Under the pieces are notes generated by a model. The model saw nothing but the letters and a program-made list of their open reading frames with translations, made no database searches and was not told the DNA's origin. This document shows, piece after piece, positions 18,141 to 26,517 of a DNA stretch of 64,000 bases (position 1 is its first letter; each line of letters opens with the position of its first letter). This stretch comes from Proteiniphilum sp. UBA5384 (GTDB lineage: Bacteria > Bacteroidota > Bacteroidia > Bacteroidales > Dysgonomonadaceae), in NCBI RefSeq assembly GCF_002410825.1, contig NZ_DHOS01000047.1, positions 72,022 to 136,021 on the forward strand. The letters are read 5' to 3'. The translations under genes and the position numbers were made by a program.

Positions 18141-18203
18141 CAAAAAATGTGCAATAAATAAACATTCAGTAAGCAAATAAGTTTTCAGTAAGCTCGTTTT
18201 TAT

Positions 18204-18246
18204 AAAAAAACGAGAGCAAATCATTTGCAGATTCACCCTCGTTTTT
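18204..18246 (-). terminator. Intrinsic terminator of aqpZ, with nested hairpins
   Basis: AAAAACGAG and CTCGTTTTT pair across a loop that itself contains the 6-bp hairpin GCAAAT-C-ATTTGC. On the minus strand the stem is followed by a long T-run. A second copy of CTCGTTTTT at 18193-18201 could pair with the same AAAAACGAG arm, so two mutually exclusive folds are possible. It lies right behind the aqpZ stop. Confidence 0.75.
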
Positions 18247-18266
18247 CAAACGTTGGATGTAAAAAA

Positions 18267-18953
18267 TTATGCCACTTTCACTGTTTCATTTTCCACTGTA
18301 ATTCCTTTCCAGACAATCGCTGCGATGACTGCACCAAGGAAGGGTGCGATAATGAATAGCCAGAGTTGAGACAATGCGGCTCCTCCTTCAAAAATTGCCG
18401 GACCGATACTGCGGGCGGGATTTACAGAAGTTCCCGTAATGGGGATACATACAATGTGCACCAAGACCAATGCTAAGCCGATAGCCAAGCCTGCAAATTT
18501 ATTCAGGCCATTCTTGGCGGTCACTCCCAGTACAACCAGTACAAAGATGAAAGTGAACACCGTTTCGGCTACAAAGGCTACACTCATCTGCCCGTCAGCA
18601 AAGCTGTTAGCACCGGTGAAGGTGGTGGTGGAACCGGAATCTTTTGCCAAAAACCAGAGGATGGAAGAACCTAAGATAGCTCCGATCACCTGAAAAGCCA
18701 TATACATGCCGGCATCCTTACCGCTCATCCTGCCCGAGAGGAATACACCCAAGGTGATGGCCGGATTGATATGGCATCCCGAAATACTGCCGATGGCATA
18801 TGCCATAGCCACTACCGAAAGGCCGAATGCAAACGCAACGCCTAATGTGCCTACGGAATCAAAAGGTTGCCCTGTCCCTGCAAATACGGCTGCGCCGCAG
18901 CCCATCAATACCAGTACCATCGTACCGATCATTTCTGCCAAATACTTCTTCAT
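18267..18953 (-). CDS. aqpZ: Aquaporin Z-type water channel (MIP family)
   Basis: Inner-membrane water channel of 228 residues with six predicted membrane helices. The start is set at MKKYLAEMIGT, the conserved N-terminus; the frame extends upstream but without family similarity. Both pore motifs are present: HINPA at residues 61-65 and SVNPAR at 176-181. Phe43, His166 and Arg181 fit the narrow water-selective filter of AqpZ rather than the wider glycerol filter. It is alone on its transcript, divergent from the metallo-hydrolase gene and closed by its own terminator. Confidence 0.95.
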   Translation of the reverse strand: MKKYLAEMIGTMVLVLMGCGAAVFAGTGQPFDSVGTLGVAFAFGLSVVAMAYAIGSISGCHINPAITLGVFLSGRMSGKDAGMYMAFQVIGAILGSSILWFLAKDSGSTTTFTGANSFADGQMSVAFVAETVFTFIFVLVVLGVTAKNGLNKFAGLAIGLALVLVHIVCIPITGTSVNPARSIGPAIFEGGAALSQLWLFIIAPFLGAVIAAIVWKGITVENETVKVA

Positions 18954-19172
18954 TGCTTTTTGATATTTTTTAGTAAAACATATACTATATTGCACTGCAA
19001 AGAAAGGAATTAATTTGTAATAATTTTCTAATCAGGCATAAAAATGGGGATTGGCTCCACACTTTTTTTACTTTCATTATTCACATTAAGTTTCTCCTGT
19101 TTTACCAAATTTTATGTGAAACCCGTTGAACATTTGTCCGTTTAGTTGTTATTAATGGTAACAATTTCAGTT

Positions 19173-19901
19173 ATGACAATCACTTATATATATCATAGTT
19201 GCTATCTGATTGAGTTCGAGGGGTTTTCAATGCTCTTCGATTATTATAAGGATGTGCCCCGTGAAGATGGTTCAGAATGGGTGAGGGATTGGCTGCTCAA
19301 TAAGGAGGAGGAGCTCTATGTGTTGTGTTCGCATTCGCACCACGATCATTTTAATCCTGAAATTCTTTCCTGGAAGGAACGGAAAAAGAATATCCGCTAT
19401 ATTTTCTCCAAGGAGTTGTTGGAGAGCGGGGTGTCAAAGGCGGAGGATGCTCTCTATCTCGAAAAAGAAGAGGTATATCGTGATCAGCGGCTTATGATAA
19501 AAGCATTTGGATCGACGGACGTCGGAGGTTCTTTCTTGGTGGAGCACAATAAACGACAGTTTTTTCATGCCGGTGATCTGAACAACTGGCATTGGAGTGA
19601 GGAGGTAAGCACGGAAGAGGCGCTTTCTTATGAAAATCATTATTTATGTGAACTGGAATTGTTGGCGGAACAAGTTAATCGTATTTATCTGGCAATGTTT
19701 CCTGTAGATCCCCGGTTGGGAAAAGAATTTATGCGGGGTCCGGAACAGTTTGTGTCACGTATAAGAACTGATCTCTTCCTGCCGATGCATTTTGGCGAGA
19801 ATTACGATAAAGTGAACCGGTTCGGGGAGATTGCTGCCCGGTATAACTGCCAATACCTGCCGCTGTTTCATCCGGGACAATCATTTAAATTTGGGATGTA
19901 G
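19173..19901 (+). CDS. Metallo-beta-lactamase-fold hydrolase
   Basis: A cytosolic MBL-fold protein of about 242 residues, similar to the UlaG-like group. MTITYIYHSCYLIEFEGFSMLF opens with the usual strand and the His-Ser-Cys of this group. The metal-binding motif is HSHHDH at residues 54-59, with later His residues in FFHAGDLNNWHW and LPMHFGENYD. Upstream ATG (19155) and TTG (19146) codons would extend it slightly; 19173 matches homologues best by eye. The substrate is unknown. It is divergent from aqpZ and about 130 bases before the VOC gene. Confidence 0.85.
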   Translation: MTITYIYHSCYLIEFEGFSMLFDYYKDVPREDGSEWVRDWLLNKEEELYVLCSHSHHDHFNPEILSWKERKKNIRYIFSKELLESGVSKAEDALYLEKEEVYRDQRLMIKAFGSTDVGGSFLVEHNKRQFFHAGDLNNWHWSEEVSTEEALSYENHYLCELELLAEQVNRIYLAMFPVDPRLGKEFMRGPEQFVSRIRTDLFLPMHFGENYDKVNRFGEIAARYNCQYLPLFHPGQSFKFGM

Positions 19902-20029
19902 GGTTTGGGATTTTAGGACCAAGAGTTTATTAATTGACAAATGACAGTGAATTGCAAAACGGCGTAAGCGAATTCTTGGTTTCTTAACTTCTCAATAAAT
20001 AATTCAACAGTTTAAAAAATTAAAAAATT

Positions 20030-20410
20030 ATGGAAATAAAAGCAAGATTCGATCATTACAACATCAATGTATTTGACTTACAAAAGAGTATTGAATTTTA
20101 TGACAAGGCATTGGGCCTGAAAGAGGTCCGCCGTAAAGAAGCATCCGACGGATCCTATATACTGGTCTATCTGGGTGATGGGGTGACGGGTTTTACACTC
20201 GAACTCACATGGCTGCGCGATTGGGACAGGCCTTACAATATGGGTGATAACGAGCAGCACCTATGTCTCCGTGTGGAAGGAGATTATGACGAGACGAGGG
20301 CTTTCCATAAGGAAATGGGCTGTGTGTGTTACGAAAATCATACAATGGGGCTTTATTTTATCATTGATCCCGACGGATACTGGATTGAAGTATTACCTTT
20401 GCAGAAGTAA
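20030..20410 (+). CDS. VOC-superfamily protein, lactoylglutathione lyase-like
   Basis: A 126-residue single-domain glyoxalase/bleomycin-resistance fold protein. It shows FDHYNINVFDLQKSIEFYDKALGL at the N-terminus, GFTLELTW in the middle and YFIIDPDGYWIEVLP at the end. The metal ligands would be the His near the start, the Glu in LEL, His in QHLCL and the final Glu in WIEV. These match the glyoxalase I pattern, though glutathione is generally lacking in Bacteroidales, so the native thiol or substrate may differ. It has no close operon partner. Confidence 0.85.
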   Translation: MEIKARFDHYNINVFDLQKSIEFYDKALGLKEVRRKEASDGSYILVYLGDGVTGFTLELTWLRDWDRPYNMGDNEQHLCLRVEGDYDETRAFHKEMGCVCYENHTMGLYFIIDPDGYWIEVLPLQK

Positions 20411-20473
20411 TCAGTAAAATATTCCCGGGCGTTTTTCTCCGTTCAAAAAAATGCGTTGAAACATTTGGGTTTT

Positions 20474-20481
20474 TAATTTTG
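20474..20481 (+). promoter_or_regulatory. Candidate -7 box of the ispG promoter
   Basis: TAATTTTG is a perfect Bacteroidetes -7 box, 12 bases before the ATG at 20494. A weak TTGA lies about 15 bases upstream. If used, the mRNA leader is very short. Confidence 0.4.
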
Positions 20482-20493
20482 TCTCTTAAGAGT

Positions 20494-22347
20494 ATGGATT
20501 TTTTCAATTACAAGCGTCGCCCTACCATCGATGTACATGTGGGAAATCTAGTCATGGGTGGAAACTATCCGGTTGTCGTGCAGACGATGACCAGTACCAA
20601 TACGCTCGATACCGAGGGCAGCGTGGCGCAGTGCGAACGCATCATCGCTGCCGGTGCCGACCTGATCCGCCTGACGACGCAGGGTGTACGCGAAGCCAAT
20701 AATTTACGGGAGATACATCAGCAACTGAGGGATAAGGGATATACCATCCCCCTGTCGGCCGATATTCATTTTAATCCCCGTGCGGCGGAGGTGGCAGCCA
20801 CCATCGCCGAGAAAGTACGTATCAATCCCGGTAATTTCGTGGATAAGCAAAAAACTTTTGCCGAGTTGGAGTATACCGATGAGGAGTATGCACAGGAGCT
20901 GGAAAAAATACGTTCGAAGGTAGTTCCTTTTCTGCGTATCTGTAAGGAACATGGAACGGCCGTGCGTATCGGCGTGAACCACGGTTCCCTGTCGGACCGC
21001 ATCATGAGCCGCTATGGTGACACCCCCGAAGGGATGGTGGAATCCTGTATGGAATATCTGCGGATCGCCATGGAAGAAGATTTTTCCGATATAGTGATAT
21101 CGATGAAGACTTCCAATACCTTGTTGATGACCAATGCCGTACGTCTGTTAGTCGCCACTATGGACAAGGAGGATATCCATTTCCCGCTCCATCTGGGAGT
21201 GACCGAAGCCGGAGACGGAGAGGACGGTAGGATGAAGTCGGCGGTGGGCATCGGTGCCCTGTTGAGCGACGGTCTGGGGGACACCATCCGTGTTTCGTTG
21301 AGCGAAGACCCCGAAGCGGAAGTGCCCGTGGCCAGGAAATTGGTGGATTATGTAAACCTGAGAAACGGGCATACGCCAATAGAAGGCCGTGCTTATCCCG
21401 GCTTCTCTCCCTATTCCACAGACCGCCGTGAAACGGACAGTGTCTGGAATATCGGTGGAGAATATCTACCGGTGGTAATATCCGACAGGAGTAAAATCGA
21501 TGACATGTCGATCAATCCGCATTTCATCCCCGATTATATTTATGTGGGAAACCGTATGCCGGTTAACTTCCCGAAGGGAATGAAATCTATTATCGATTAT
21601 CCCTATTGGGAAGAGAGGATAGATAATTTTCCACTCTTTACGGGCGACTCCCTTGATAAAATAAACGATTGCAACGCAGAAGTGAAGTTTTTAAGGATTT
21701 CCTATCCCGACCTTTCGGATGAGGTGATGGCTTTCCTGAAGAAGACGCCCAAAATAGCGGTGATTCTTACTACGGGTCATCAGAACGGTGTAGGCGAACA
21801 AAGGGCTTTCTTTCATGCGTTATTGAATGCAGGCTGCCGCGTGCCGGTCATCATTCAGCGGAATTATGCCGAAGATGAGGCAGAAGATATTCAGGTGAAA
21901 GGCGGCGTGGATTTCGGTACTGTTCTCCTCGATGGCTTCGGTAACGGAATTATGATAAGTAATCAGGGGCAGATAGATATTACCGATCTCGATGCGTATG
22001 CTTTCGGTATTTTGCAGGCAGCACGCGTGCGGACAAGCAAAACCGAGTTTATTTCCTGTCCCAGTTGCGGAAGGACATTATTCGACTTGCAGACGACTGT
22101 TGCTTTGGTAAAACAGCATTTCTCTCATCTCAAGCACTTGAAAATAGGGGTGATGGGCTGTATTGTGAATGGACCCGGTGAGATGGCCGATGCCGATTAC
22201 GGATATGTAGGGGCCGAACATGGAAAGATATCACTCTACCGGAAGAAGGAACTGGTAGAGAAAAATATTCCCCAGGCAGAAGCTGTAGAACGCCTGATCC
22301 AACTGATCAAAGACCATGGCGACTGGATTGAACCTGAAAGGAACTGA
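20494..22347 (+). CDS. ispG: 4-hydroxy-3-methylbut-2-enyl-diphosphate synthase
   Basis: Penultimate step of the MEP isoprenoid pathway, using a 4Fe-4S cluster. The protein has 617 residues from the ATG at 20494; a TTG at 20479 is less likely. The N-terminal TIM barrel includes VVVQTMTSTNTLDTEGSVAQ and ADIHFNPRAA. The C-terminal cluster domain has the Cys ligands in CPSCGRTLFD and GVMGCIVNGPGEMADADYGYVG. The length, far above the about 370 residues of Escherichia coli IspG, reflects the extra central domain typical of Bacteroidetes, Chlamydiae and plant enzymes. Confidence 0.96.
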   Translation: MDFFNYKRRPTIDVHVGNLVMGGNYPVVVQTMTSTNTLDTEGSVAQCERIIAAGADLIRLTTQGVREANNLREIHQQLRDKGYTIPLSADIHFNPRAAEVAATIAEKVRINPGNFVDKQKTFAELEYTDEEYAQELEKIRSKVVPFLRICKEHGTAVRIGVNHGSLSDRIMSRYGDTPEGMVESCMEYLRIAMEEDFSDIVISMKTSNTLLMTNAVRLLVATMDKEDIHFPLHLGVTEAGDGEDGRMKSAVGIGALLSDGLGDTIRVSLSEDPEAEVPVARKLVDYVNLRNGHTPIEGRAYPGFSPYSTDRRETDSVWNIGGEYLPVVISDRSKIDDMSINPHFIPDYIYVGNRMPVNFPKGMKSIIDYPYWEERIDNFPLFTGDSLDKINDCNAEVKFLRISYPDLSDEVMAFLKKTPKIAVILTTGHQNGVGEQRAFFHALLNAGCRVPVIIQRNYAEDEAEDIQVKGGVDFGTVLLDGFGNGIMISNQGQIDITDLDAYAFGILQAARVRTSKTEFISCPSCGRTLFDLQTTVALVKQHFSHLKHLKIGVMGCIVNGPGEMADADYGYVGAEHGKISLYRKKELVEKNIPQAEAVERLIQLIKDHGDWIEPERN

Positions 22348-22447
22348 TCAGGAGAGGCATGGACCCCCGTTTTAGAAGAAGGGGCATAAGATATGTTTGC
22401 ATTCAGGAAAGGATATGTTTAAAGATAAAATGATTATTGGCATTTCT

Positions 22448-22479
22448 TTTGGAAATTTCCGAAAAAAGCAGTAATATTG
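22448..22479 (+). promoter_or_regulatory. Bacteroidetes-type promoter of the tRNA gene
   Basis: TTTG at 22448-22451 and TAATATTG at 22472-22479 are separated by 20 bases and fit TTTG-N17-20-TAnnTTTG with one mismatch. The tRNA begins 35 bases later. Confidence 0.6.
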
Positions 22480-22514
22480 CACCCGCTTTCGCTGAAACTA
22501 AAAGCTGAAAGAGA

Positions 22515-22588
22515 GGTCCCATAGCTCAGTTGGTTAGAGCACCTGACTCATAATCAGGGAGTCCTTGGTTCAAGCCCAAGTGGGACCA
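22515..22588 (+). tRNA. tRNA with anticodon CAU (elongator Met or Ile2)
   Basis: A 74-base cloverleaf is visible. The acceptor stem is GGTCCCA with TGGGACC, followed by discriminator A. The D-arm contains AGCTCAGTTGGTTAGAGC, the anticodon arm is CCTGA-CTCATAA-TCAGG with CAT in the loop, and the T-arm has GGTTCAAGC. No CCA is encoded. CAU is shared by initiator Met, elongator Met and the lysidine-modified Ile2 tRNA. The A-U-rich loop without the initiator GGG/CCC stem excludes the initiator; I cannot separate Met from Ile2 by eye. Confidence 0.93.
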
Positions 22589-22603
22589 CATTCTTTTGAA
22601 TTG

Positions 22604-22633
22604 AGAGTTGCCTGTGAGGGTAACTCTTTTTTT
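22604..22633 (+). terminator. Intrinsic terminator of the tRNA gene
   Basis: GAGTTGCC and GGGTAACTC form an imperfect stem with a TGTGA loop, followed by a run of seven T. It begins 16 bases after the tRNA. Confidence 0.75.
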
Positions 22634-22709
22634 GTGCATACATGGTGGGGCGGCTTTGATTTTTTCTTACATTTGTCGTGAAAAATCATCTTCTTAATTG
22701 GTCTCTTTT

Positions 22710-24332
22710 ATGAAACGAGCGTTTGTTCTATTGCTAATACTCATGTGTTTTCTAGGAGCGGCTTTTGGACAGACACCAAGCCAATGGTTTTCAGTCAAAG
22801 ATTCCATCGCCGGAATGTCGTCTCTGACAGGCCTTCCCGTTACGGCAACCCGTTACGAAACTCCTGCTAAAATATACAGATGGCACTGGGATGGTGGCTC
22901 GGATAATTTATTGCTTGAACTCAGGGAGACCAACAAGAAAGGGACGTCATTCAAAAACGGTGGAACGCTTAACATGGTCGGCTTGTGGGATAAAGAGTTG
23001 AAATGGGTAAGGGAGGTAAACTATAACTCCTCGGAACTGAAACAGCAGGGCAGCTACTATTTTCTTACCGACAAGAAGAAAAACCTCTGCATTGATCCCG
23101 AAACGGGAGCGGTGTTGTGGGAGAATAAGAATGATTTTTATTTTATAGAACCTTCCCTGCATATCGGCGTGGGATATCCCATCCAGTCCATGTCGAACAA
23201 ATTGACGGCTGTCAATTTATCAAACGGAAAAGAACTGTGGTACAGGGATCTCGACCGTTCATTCGGTTGGGATGATGCATATATGCTGGATGATTCCGTA
23301 TTGTTGATTTCAACCAATGGTCTCCGGGCTGTCCATCTTGTAAATGGAGCGGGTTGGGCATACAAGGCAAATACTACAAAAAAAGAGATTGGGAAGATGA
23401 TCGGTGTCAATGCATTTGGTCTCCTTCTTGGTGTGTTTACCGGTGTATATACTTATCAGGACCAGCCTGACGTGGCTTCCGATATGGTGTCGAATATGCT
23501 GATCGACCCCGATGAATCCATCGTATTGGCTTCTCGTGATCAAATTGCCAGGGTGGATAATGCCGGGAATGTTTTGTGGACTACTCCATTGCCGGAGAAA
23601 ATTACTTCGAAATCATCCCTGTTTCTCGTCGATTCCGTGGTGTATATGATTAATCGGGGGTATGCGCAATACAACGGCGGTTTTTCTATGATTGGAGACC
23701 CCTATCTCGCGGCATTTGATCTGAAGACCGGTAATCGGTTATATCTTACCCTTATCCAGGAAAAGAAAGAGTTTATCCGTAATTTTCAGGTGGTAAACGA
23801 TATGCTGTTCGTGGTCTTTGAAGATAAGATCGGCTTTTATCGATTGGGAGATGGCACGTTGATAAAGGAGAAAGTGATTGAACTGCAGAAAGATGAGCAC
23901 TTAGATGCTTTTGTAGAGTCGGGGATATATTGGAAACGGAACGATTCCGAATTCACAGACCTCATGTCCGAGTTTTCCAATTACAATCTGATGATGACCA
24001 CCCAAGGACGGGTTTTTGTGCTGACCGACAGCCTGGAGAAGGTATTCGCCTATGACAGGGACGATCTGTATCATATAGCGACTGAAAATTCTCGGTATGC
24101 GTTGATCACAAATAACGATGCCGATTTTGTAGTGCTCGATGCTTCGGACAATCCGGTGGCGGCATTGAAAGCATCCGGTGAGATGTTTTTATACCGTGAT
24201 AAGCTTTATTTCTTTGATAAAGATTCTTTTTCGGAGATCGATCTCAGCCGGTTGGACCAACCGGTACCGGATTCTCTCTGGCAATCCATTTTTAAACAGG
24301 TCACCCGATTTATGCCGGATTCAGGTGATTGA
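22710..24332 (+). CDS. Secreted PQQ/WD40-like beta-propeller protein
   Basis: A 540-residue exported protein starting at MKRAFVLLLILMCFLGAAFGQ; a TTG four codons earlier is less likely. The mature part consists of repeated beta-propeller blades of the PQQ-like kind: CIDPETGAVLWENKND, TAVNLSNGKELWYRDLD, IARVDNAGNVLWTTPLP and AAFDLKTGNRLYLTLI. This places it with the PQQ-binding-like or pyrrolo-quinoline repeat family, which often serve as scaffolds or binding platforms. No enzyme motif is recognised. A perfect -7 box TACATTTG lies at 22668-22675. It converges on the fimbrial operon. Confidence 0.75.
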   Translation: MKRAFVLLLILMCFLGAAFGQTPSQWFSVKDSIAGMSSLTGLPVTATRYETPAKIYRWHWDGGSDNLLLELRETNKKGTSFKNGGTLNMVGLWDKELKWVREVNYNSSELKQQGSYYFLTDKKKNLCIDPETGAVLWENKNDFYFIEPSLHIGVGYPIQSMSNKLTAVNLSNGKELWYRDLDRSFGWDDAYMLDDSVLLISTNGLRAVHLVNGAGWAYKANTTKKEIGKMIGVNAFGLLLGVFTGVYTYQDQPDVASDMVSNMLIDPDESIVLASRDQIARVDNAGNVLWTTPLPEKITSKSSLFLVDSVVYMINRGYAQYNGGFSMIGDPYLAAFDLKTGNRLYLTLIQEKKEFIRNFQVVNDMLFVVFEDKIGFYRLGDGTLIKEKVIELQKDEHLDAFVESGIYWKRNDSEFTDLMSEFSNYNLMMTTQGRVFVLTDSLEKVFAYDRDDLYHIATENSRYALITNNDADFVVLDASDNPVAALKASGEMFLYRDKLYFFDKDSFSEIDLSRLDQPVPDSLWQSIFKQVTRFMPDSGD

Positions 24333-24492
24333 GATTCATTCGGGTAGAAGAGGTATCCCTTTCTGTTGTCAAACTGTCGTATCCGTGAATACTATAATTG
24401 CGGGTATCGACAATTTTCCAGCCATTTATTAAAACGACAGAGCAATAATACTGAAACTTGTAGCGTTGAAAGGAATTCACTACTCGATCACT

Positions 24493-25353
24493 TCACATTG
24501 CCCACCCTTTCTCAATAAGTTGTTCTTCCTGTCCGGCAGCAATCTGTTCATAGGCAATCCACAAACTTCCATTTGCCACCTTCTGTAGTGAAATGATCAT
24601 ACGCTCCATCTCTTCTGACGAAATGGGATTGCCAAACGCCCAGAGCCGATTAAGTTTTTTATTTTGTGAAATATCCAAAGAGGATATCTGGTTATTGTGG
24701 CACAAGAGGCGTACCAGTTCGCTGTTCCCGGTGACGTCGAGCGTAGAGAGGCTGTTTCCGGAGCAATCGAGGAAAGCAAGGGAGGAGTTCCCCGACACGT
24801 TCAACCCGGTCAGTTGATTATCGAATGCCCATAGTGAGATCAACTCCCTGTTTTCGGACACGTCGAGCGTGTTGAGACTGTTCGTCGAACAATCCAGCCG
24901 GGTGAGTGCCGTGTTTTTGGACAGGTCGAGTGTAGTAATCCGGTTATCCTGTATATTCAGTGTTTGCAATTGCGGACTGTTCGACACGTCGAGTGCGGTT
25001 AACTCATTGGAAGCGGCGGCAAAGTAGGTGATATTTCCATGTACCGTAAACGTGTTTTTGCCGGCTGATAGCTTGTAATCCTGATAGACGTTAAACGAGG
25101 AGATATCCTCTGTGCCGTCTTCGGCACGGAGCCCATTGCCGTCGAGGTCAATCCATACGCCCGGCCGGTCGGCCGGGAGAGCATCAACCGCAAGGCTCAC
25201 CAAGCCGTCGGCATGGCCGGTAGATAATGAAATCACATTACCTGATTTTCCGGGGGTCGGGATTCCTCCGGGTACGCCAAAATCGTCTTGTGTACAGCTC
25301 ACCACACCAATGGCAAGGATACTCAAAGCTGCAAATATTTTATTTATTCTCAT
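24493..25353 (-). CDS. Leucine-rich-repeat lipoprotein, last gene of fimbrial operon A
   Basis: A 286-residue lipoprotein (Cys20 after VVSC). After a linker with EDGTEDISSFNVYQDYKLSAGKNTF it carries about six short leucine-rich repeats of the form L-x-x-L-D-V/L-S-x-N, for example LTALDVSNSPQLQTLNIQDN and LTRLDCSTNSLNTLDVSEN. Such repeats are typical of surface proteins that bind other proteins or host surfaces. It follows the fimbrial subunit genes by 47 bases and may be a tip adhesin of the fimbria; that role is inference from position. Confidence 0.8.
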   Translation of the reverse strand: MRINKIFAALSILAIGVVSCTQDDFGVPGGIPTPGKSGNVISLSTGHADGLVSLAVDALPADRPGVWIDLDGNGLRAEDGTEDISSFNVYQDYKLSAGKNTFTVHGNITYFAAASNELTALDVSNSPQLQTLNIQDNRITTLDLSKNTALTRLDCSTNSLNTLDVSENRELISLWAFDNQLTGLNVSGNSSLAFLDCSGNSLSTLDVTGNSELVRLLCHNNQISSLDISQNKKLNRLWAFGNPISSEEMERMIISLQKVANGSLWIAYEQIAAGQEEQLIEKGWAM

Positions 25354-25400
25354 TTGTTTGAAAATTTGTGAATCAAAAACTAAGAACGAAGAAAATCCAC

Positions 25401-26486
25401 TTATAATTCAACATCATACACATACCAGTGATTCCGTTCAATCTTTTTCGGCAGGAAGATTTGGGAGATATCGGGCCCGAATTCAGGCGGCGGTTTAGGT
25501 CCTGTATATGGCATGCTTATCCCTATTGACGATAGTGGTTTGCCCGCTTCCTCATCCCTTTCGTTGATGTAGGTAATTAATTTCAGTGTTGTGACAATTC
25601 CATTGCTATCCTGCGTGTAAGTTCCCAAAGTATTCCATACTACCCAGGCCGATTCGCTCAGAGAGTGGAGGTCTACCGTTGCTGCGGGAGCTGTCAAGTC
25701 TCCCGTTTTCGTGCCGGGTTTCCACAGATATGTATTCTTGTCGAAATTCAGGAAAGCGTAATGATACTGCGGCTTATCCGTCAAACTGGGATTGGGATCA
25801 CTGAAATCACCTTCTTTTACGACCGGTTTGCTTTGGTGTTCCGTTTTAAGTGTGATATTCAATTCCACTTTAGCGAGGGCGCGCGTCAATTTTACTTTAG
25901 GGTTGGTGCCGCCGCTTCCTAGCACACGGTTTTCAATAAAATTGTGCATGGCATTCCCCGACATCAGTAGGGGCGTAGTCAGCGACCAGGGAGTAGGTGT
26001 CGTATGCAATACGGTTTGCAATGCGGTTGTTCCGGTGCCTGAAACAGTTGTCACAGCATCCAGGTTGGATTTTAGATCGGCACAGTTGGCCACAATATAT
26101 ACCAGCCTTGTGCCTGCTTCGGCCTGCGTCATATTCAGTGTAATCTTGCCGTTGGTCTTGTCCCAGTTGCCACTCTTGCTGTTGTAGGTGAAATCGCCAG
26201 CAGTGCTGATATAATATTTTACCGGGTCGCTGCCGTCGCTCTTGAAGAGGAAAAGGTAGAGGTCGTCGATTTGGCTTTCTTCGGTACTTCCGATATCCGT
26301 CGCACGGGTTACCGCTTTGGAAGCACTTCTTGTAGAAGTCACCACTTTCGTGTAATTGTCAATCCTGAACGTAATCTCCACCCTTTCATCCGTGCCCGGT
26401 ATCACCACTTCGTCACCGGAGCAGGCCATGAAAGAGAGGCCCATCCACAGGGTAATCCATAAAGATATGTATAGTGTATAATTCAT
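25401..26486 (-). CDS. Fimbrillin-superfamily minor subunit lipoprotein
   Basis: A 361-residue lipoprotein with lipobox SFMAC and an N-terminal segment VEITFRIDNYTKVV typical of Mfa/Fim-type subunits. The stretch SKAVTRATDIGSTEESQIDDLYLFLFKSDG has the family core pattern, a Thr-Arg-Ala site for Arg-specific protease maturation followed by the first core strand. A later LTRALAKVELNITL segment is a hallmark strand of the fold. It lies between two other subunit genes and is probably an accessory or tip subunit, comparable in position to Mfa3/Mfa4 of Porphyromonas, although direct orthology is not shown. Confidence 0.75.
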   Translation of the reverse strand: MNYTLYISLWITLWMGLSFMACSGDEVVIPGTDERVEITFRIDNYTKVVTSTRSASKAVTRATDIGSTEESQIDDLYLFLFKSDGSDPVKYYISTAGDFTYNSKSGNWDKTNGKITLNMTQAEAGTRLVYIVANCADLKSNLDAVTTVSGTGTTALQTVLHTTPTPWSLTTPLLMSGNAMHNFIENRVLGSGGTNPKVKLTRALAKVELNITLKTEHQSKPVVKEGDFSDPNPSLTDKPQYHYAFLNFDKNTYLWKPGTKTGDLTAPAATVDLHSLSESAWVVWNTLGTYTQDSNGIVTTLKLITYINERDEEAGKPLSSIGISMPYTGPKPPPEFGPDISQIFLPKKIERNHWYVYDVEL

Positions 26487-26517
26487 AACTTATAACTTAT
26501 AATTCACAACTCGTCAT

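Noticed and set aside
24375..24412. Imperfect hairpin TGTCGTATCCG/CGGGTATCGACA between convergent genes
   Set aside because: The stem has a bulge and a G-U pair and only a short T-run follows; not strong enough for a terminator call.
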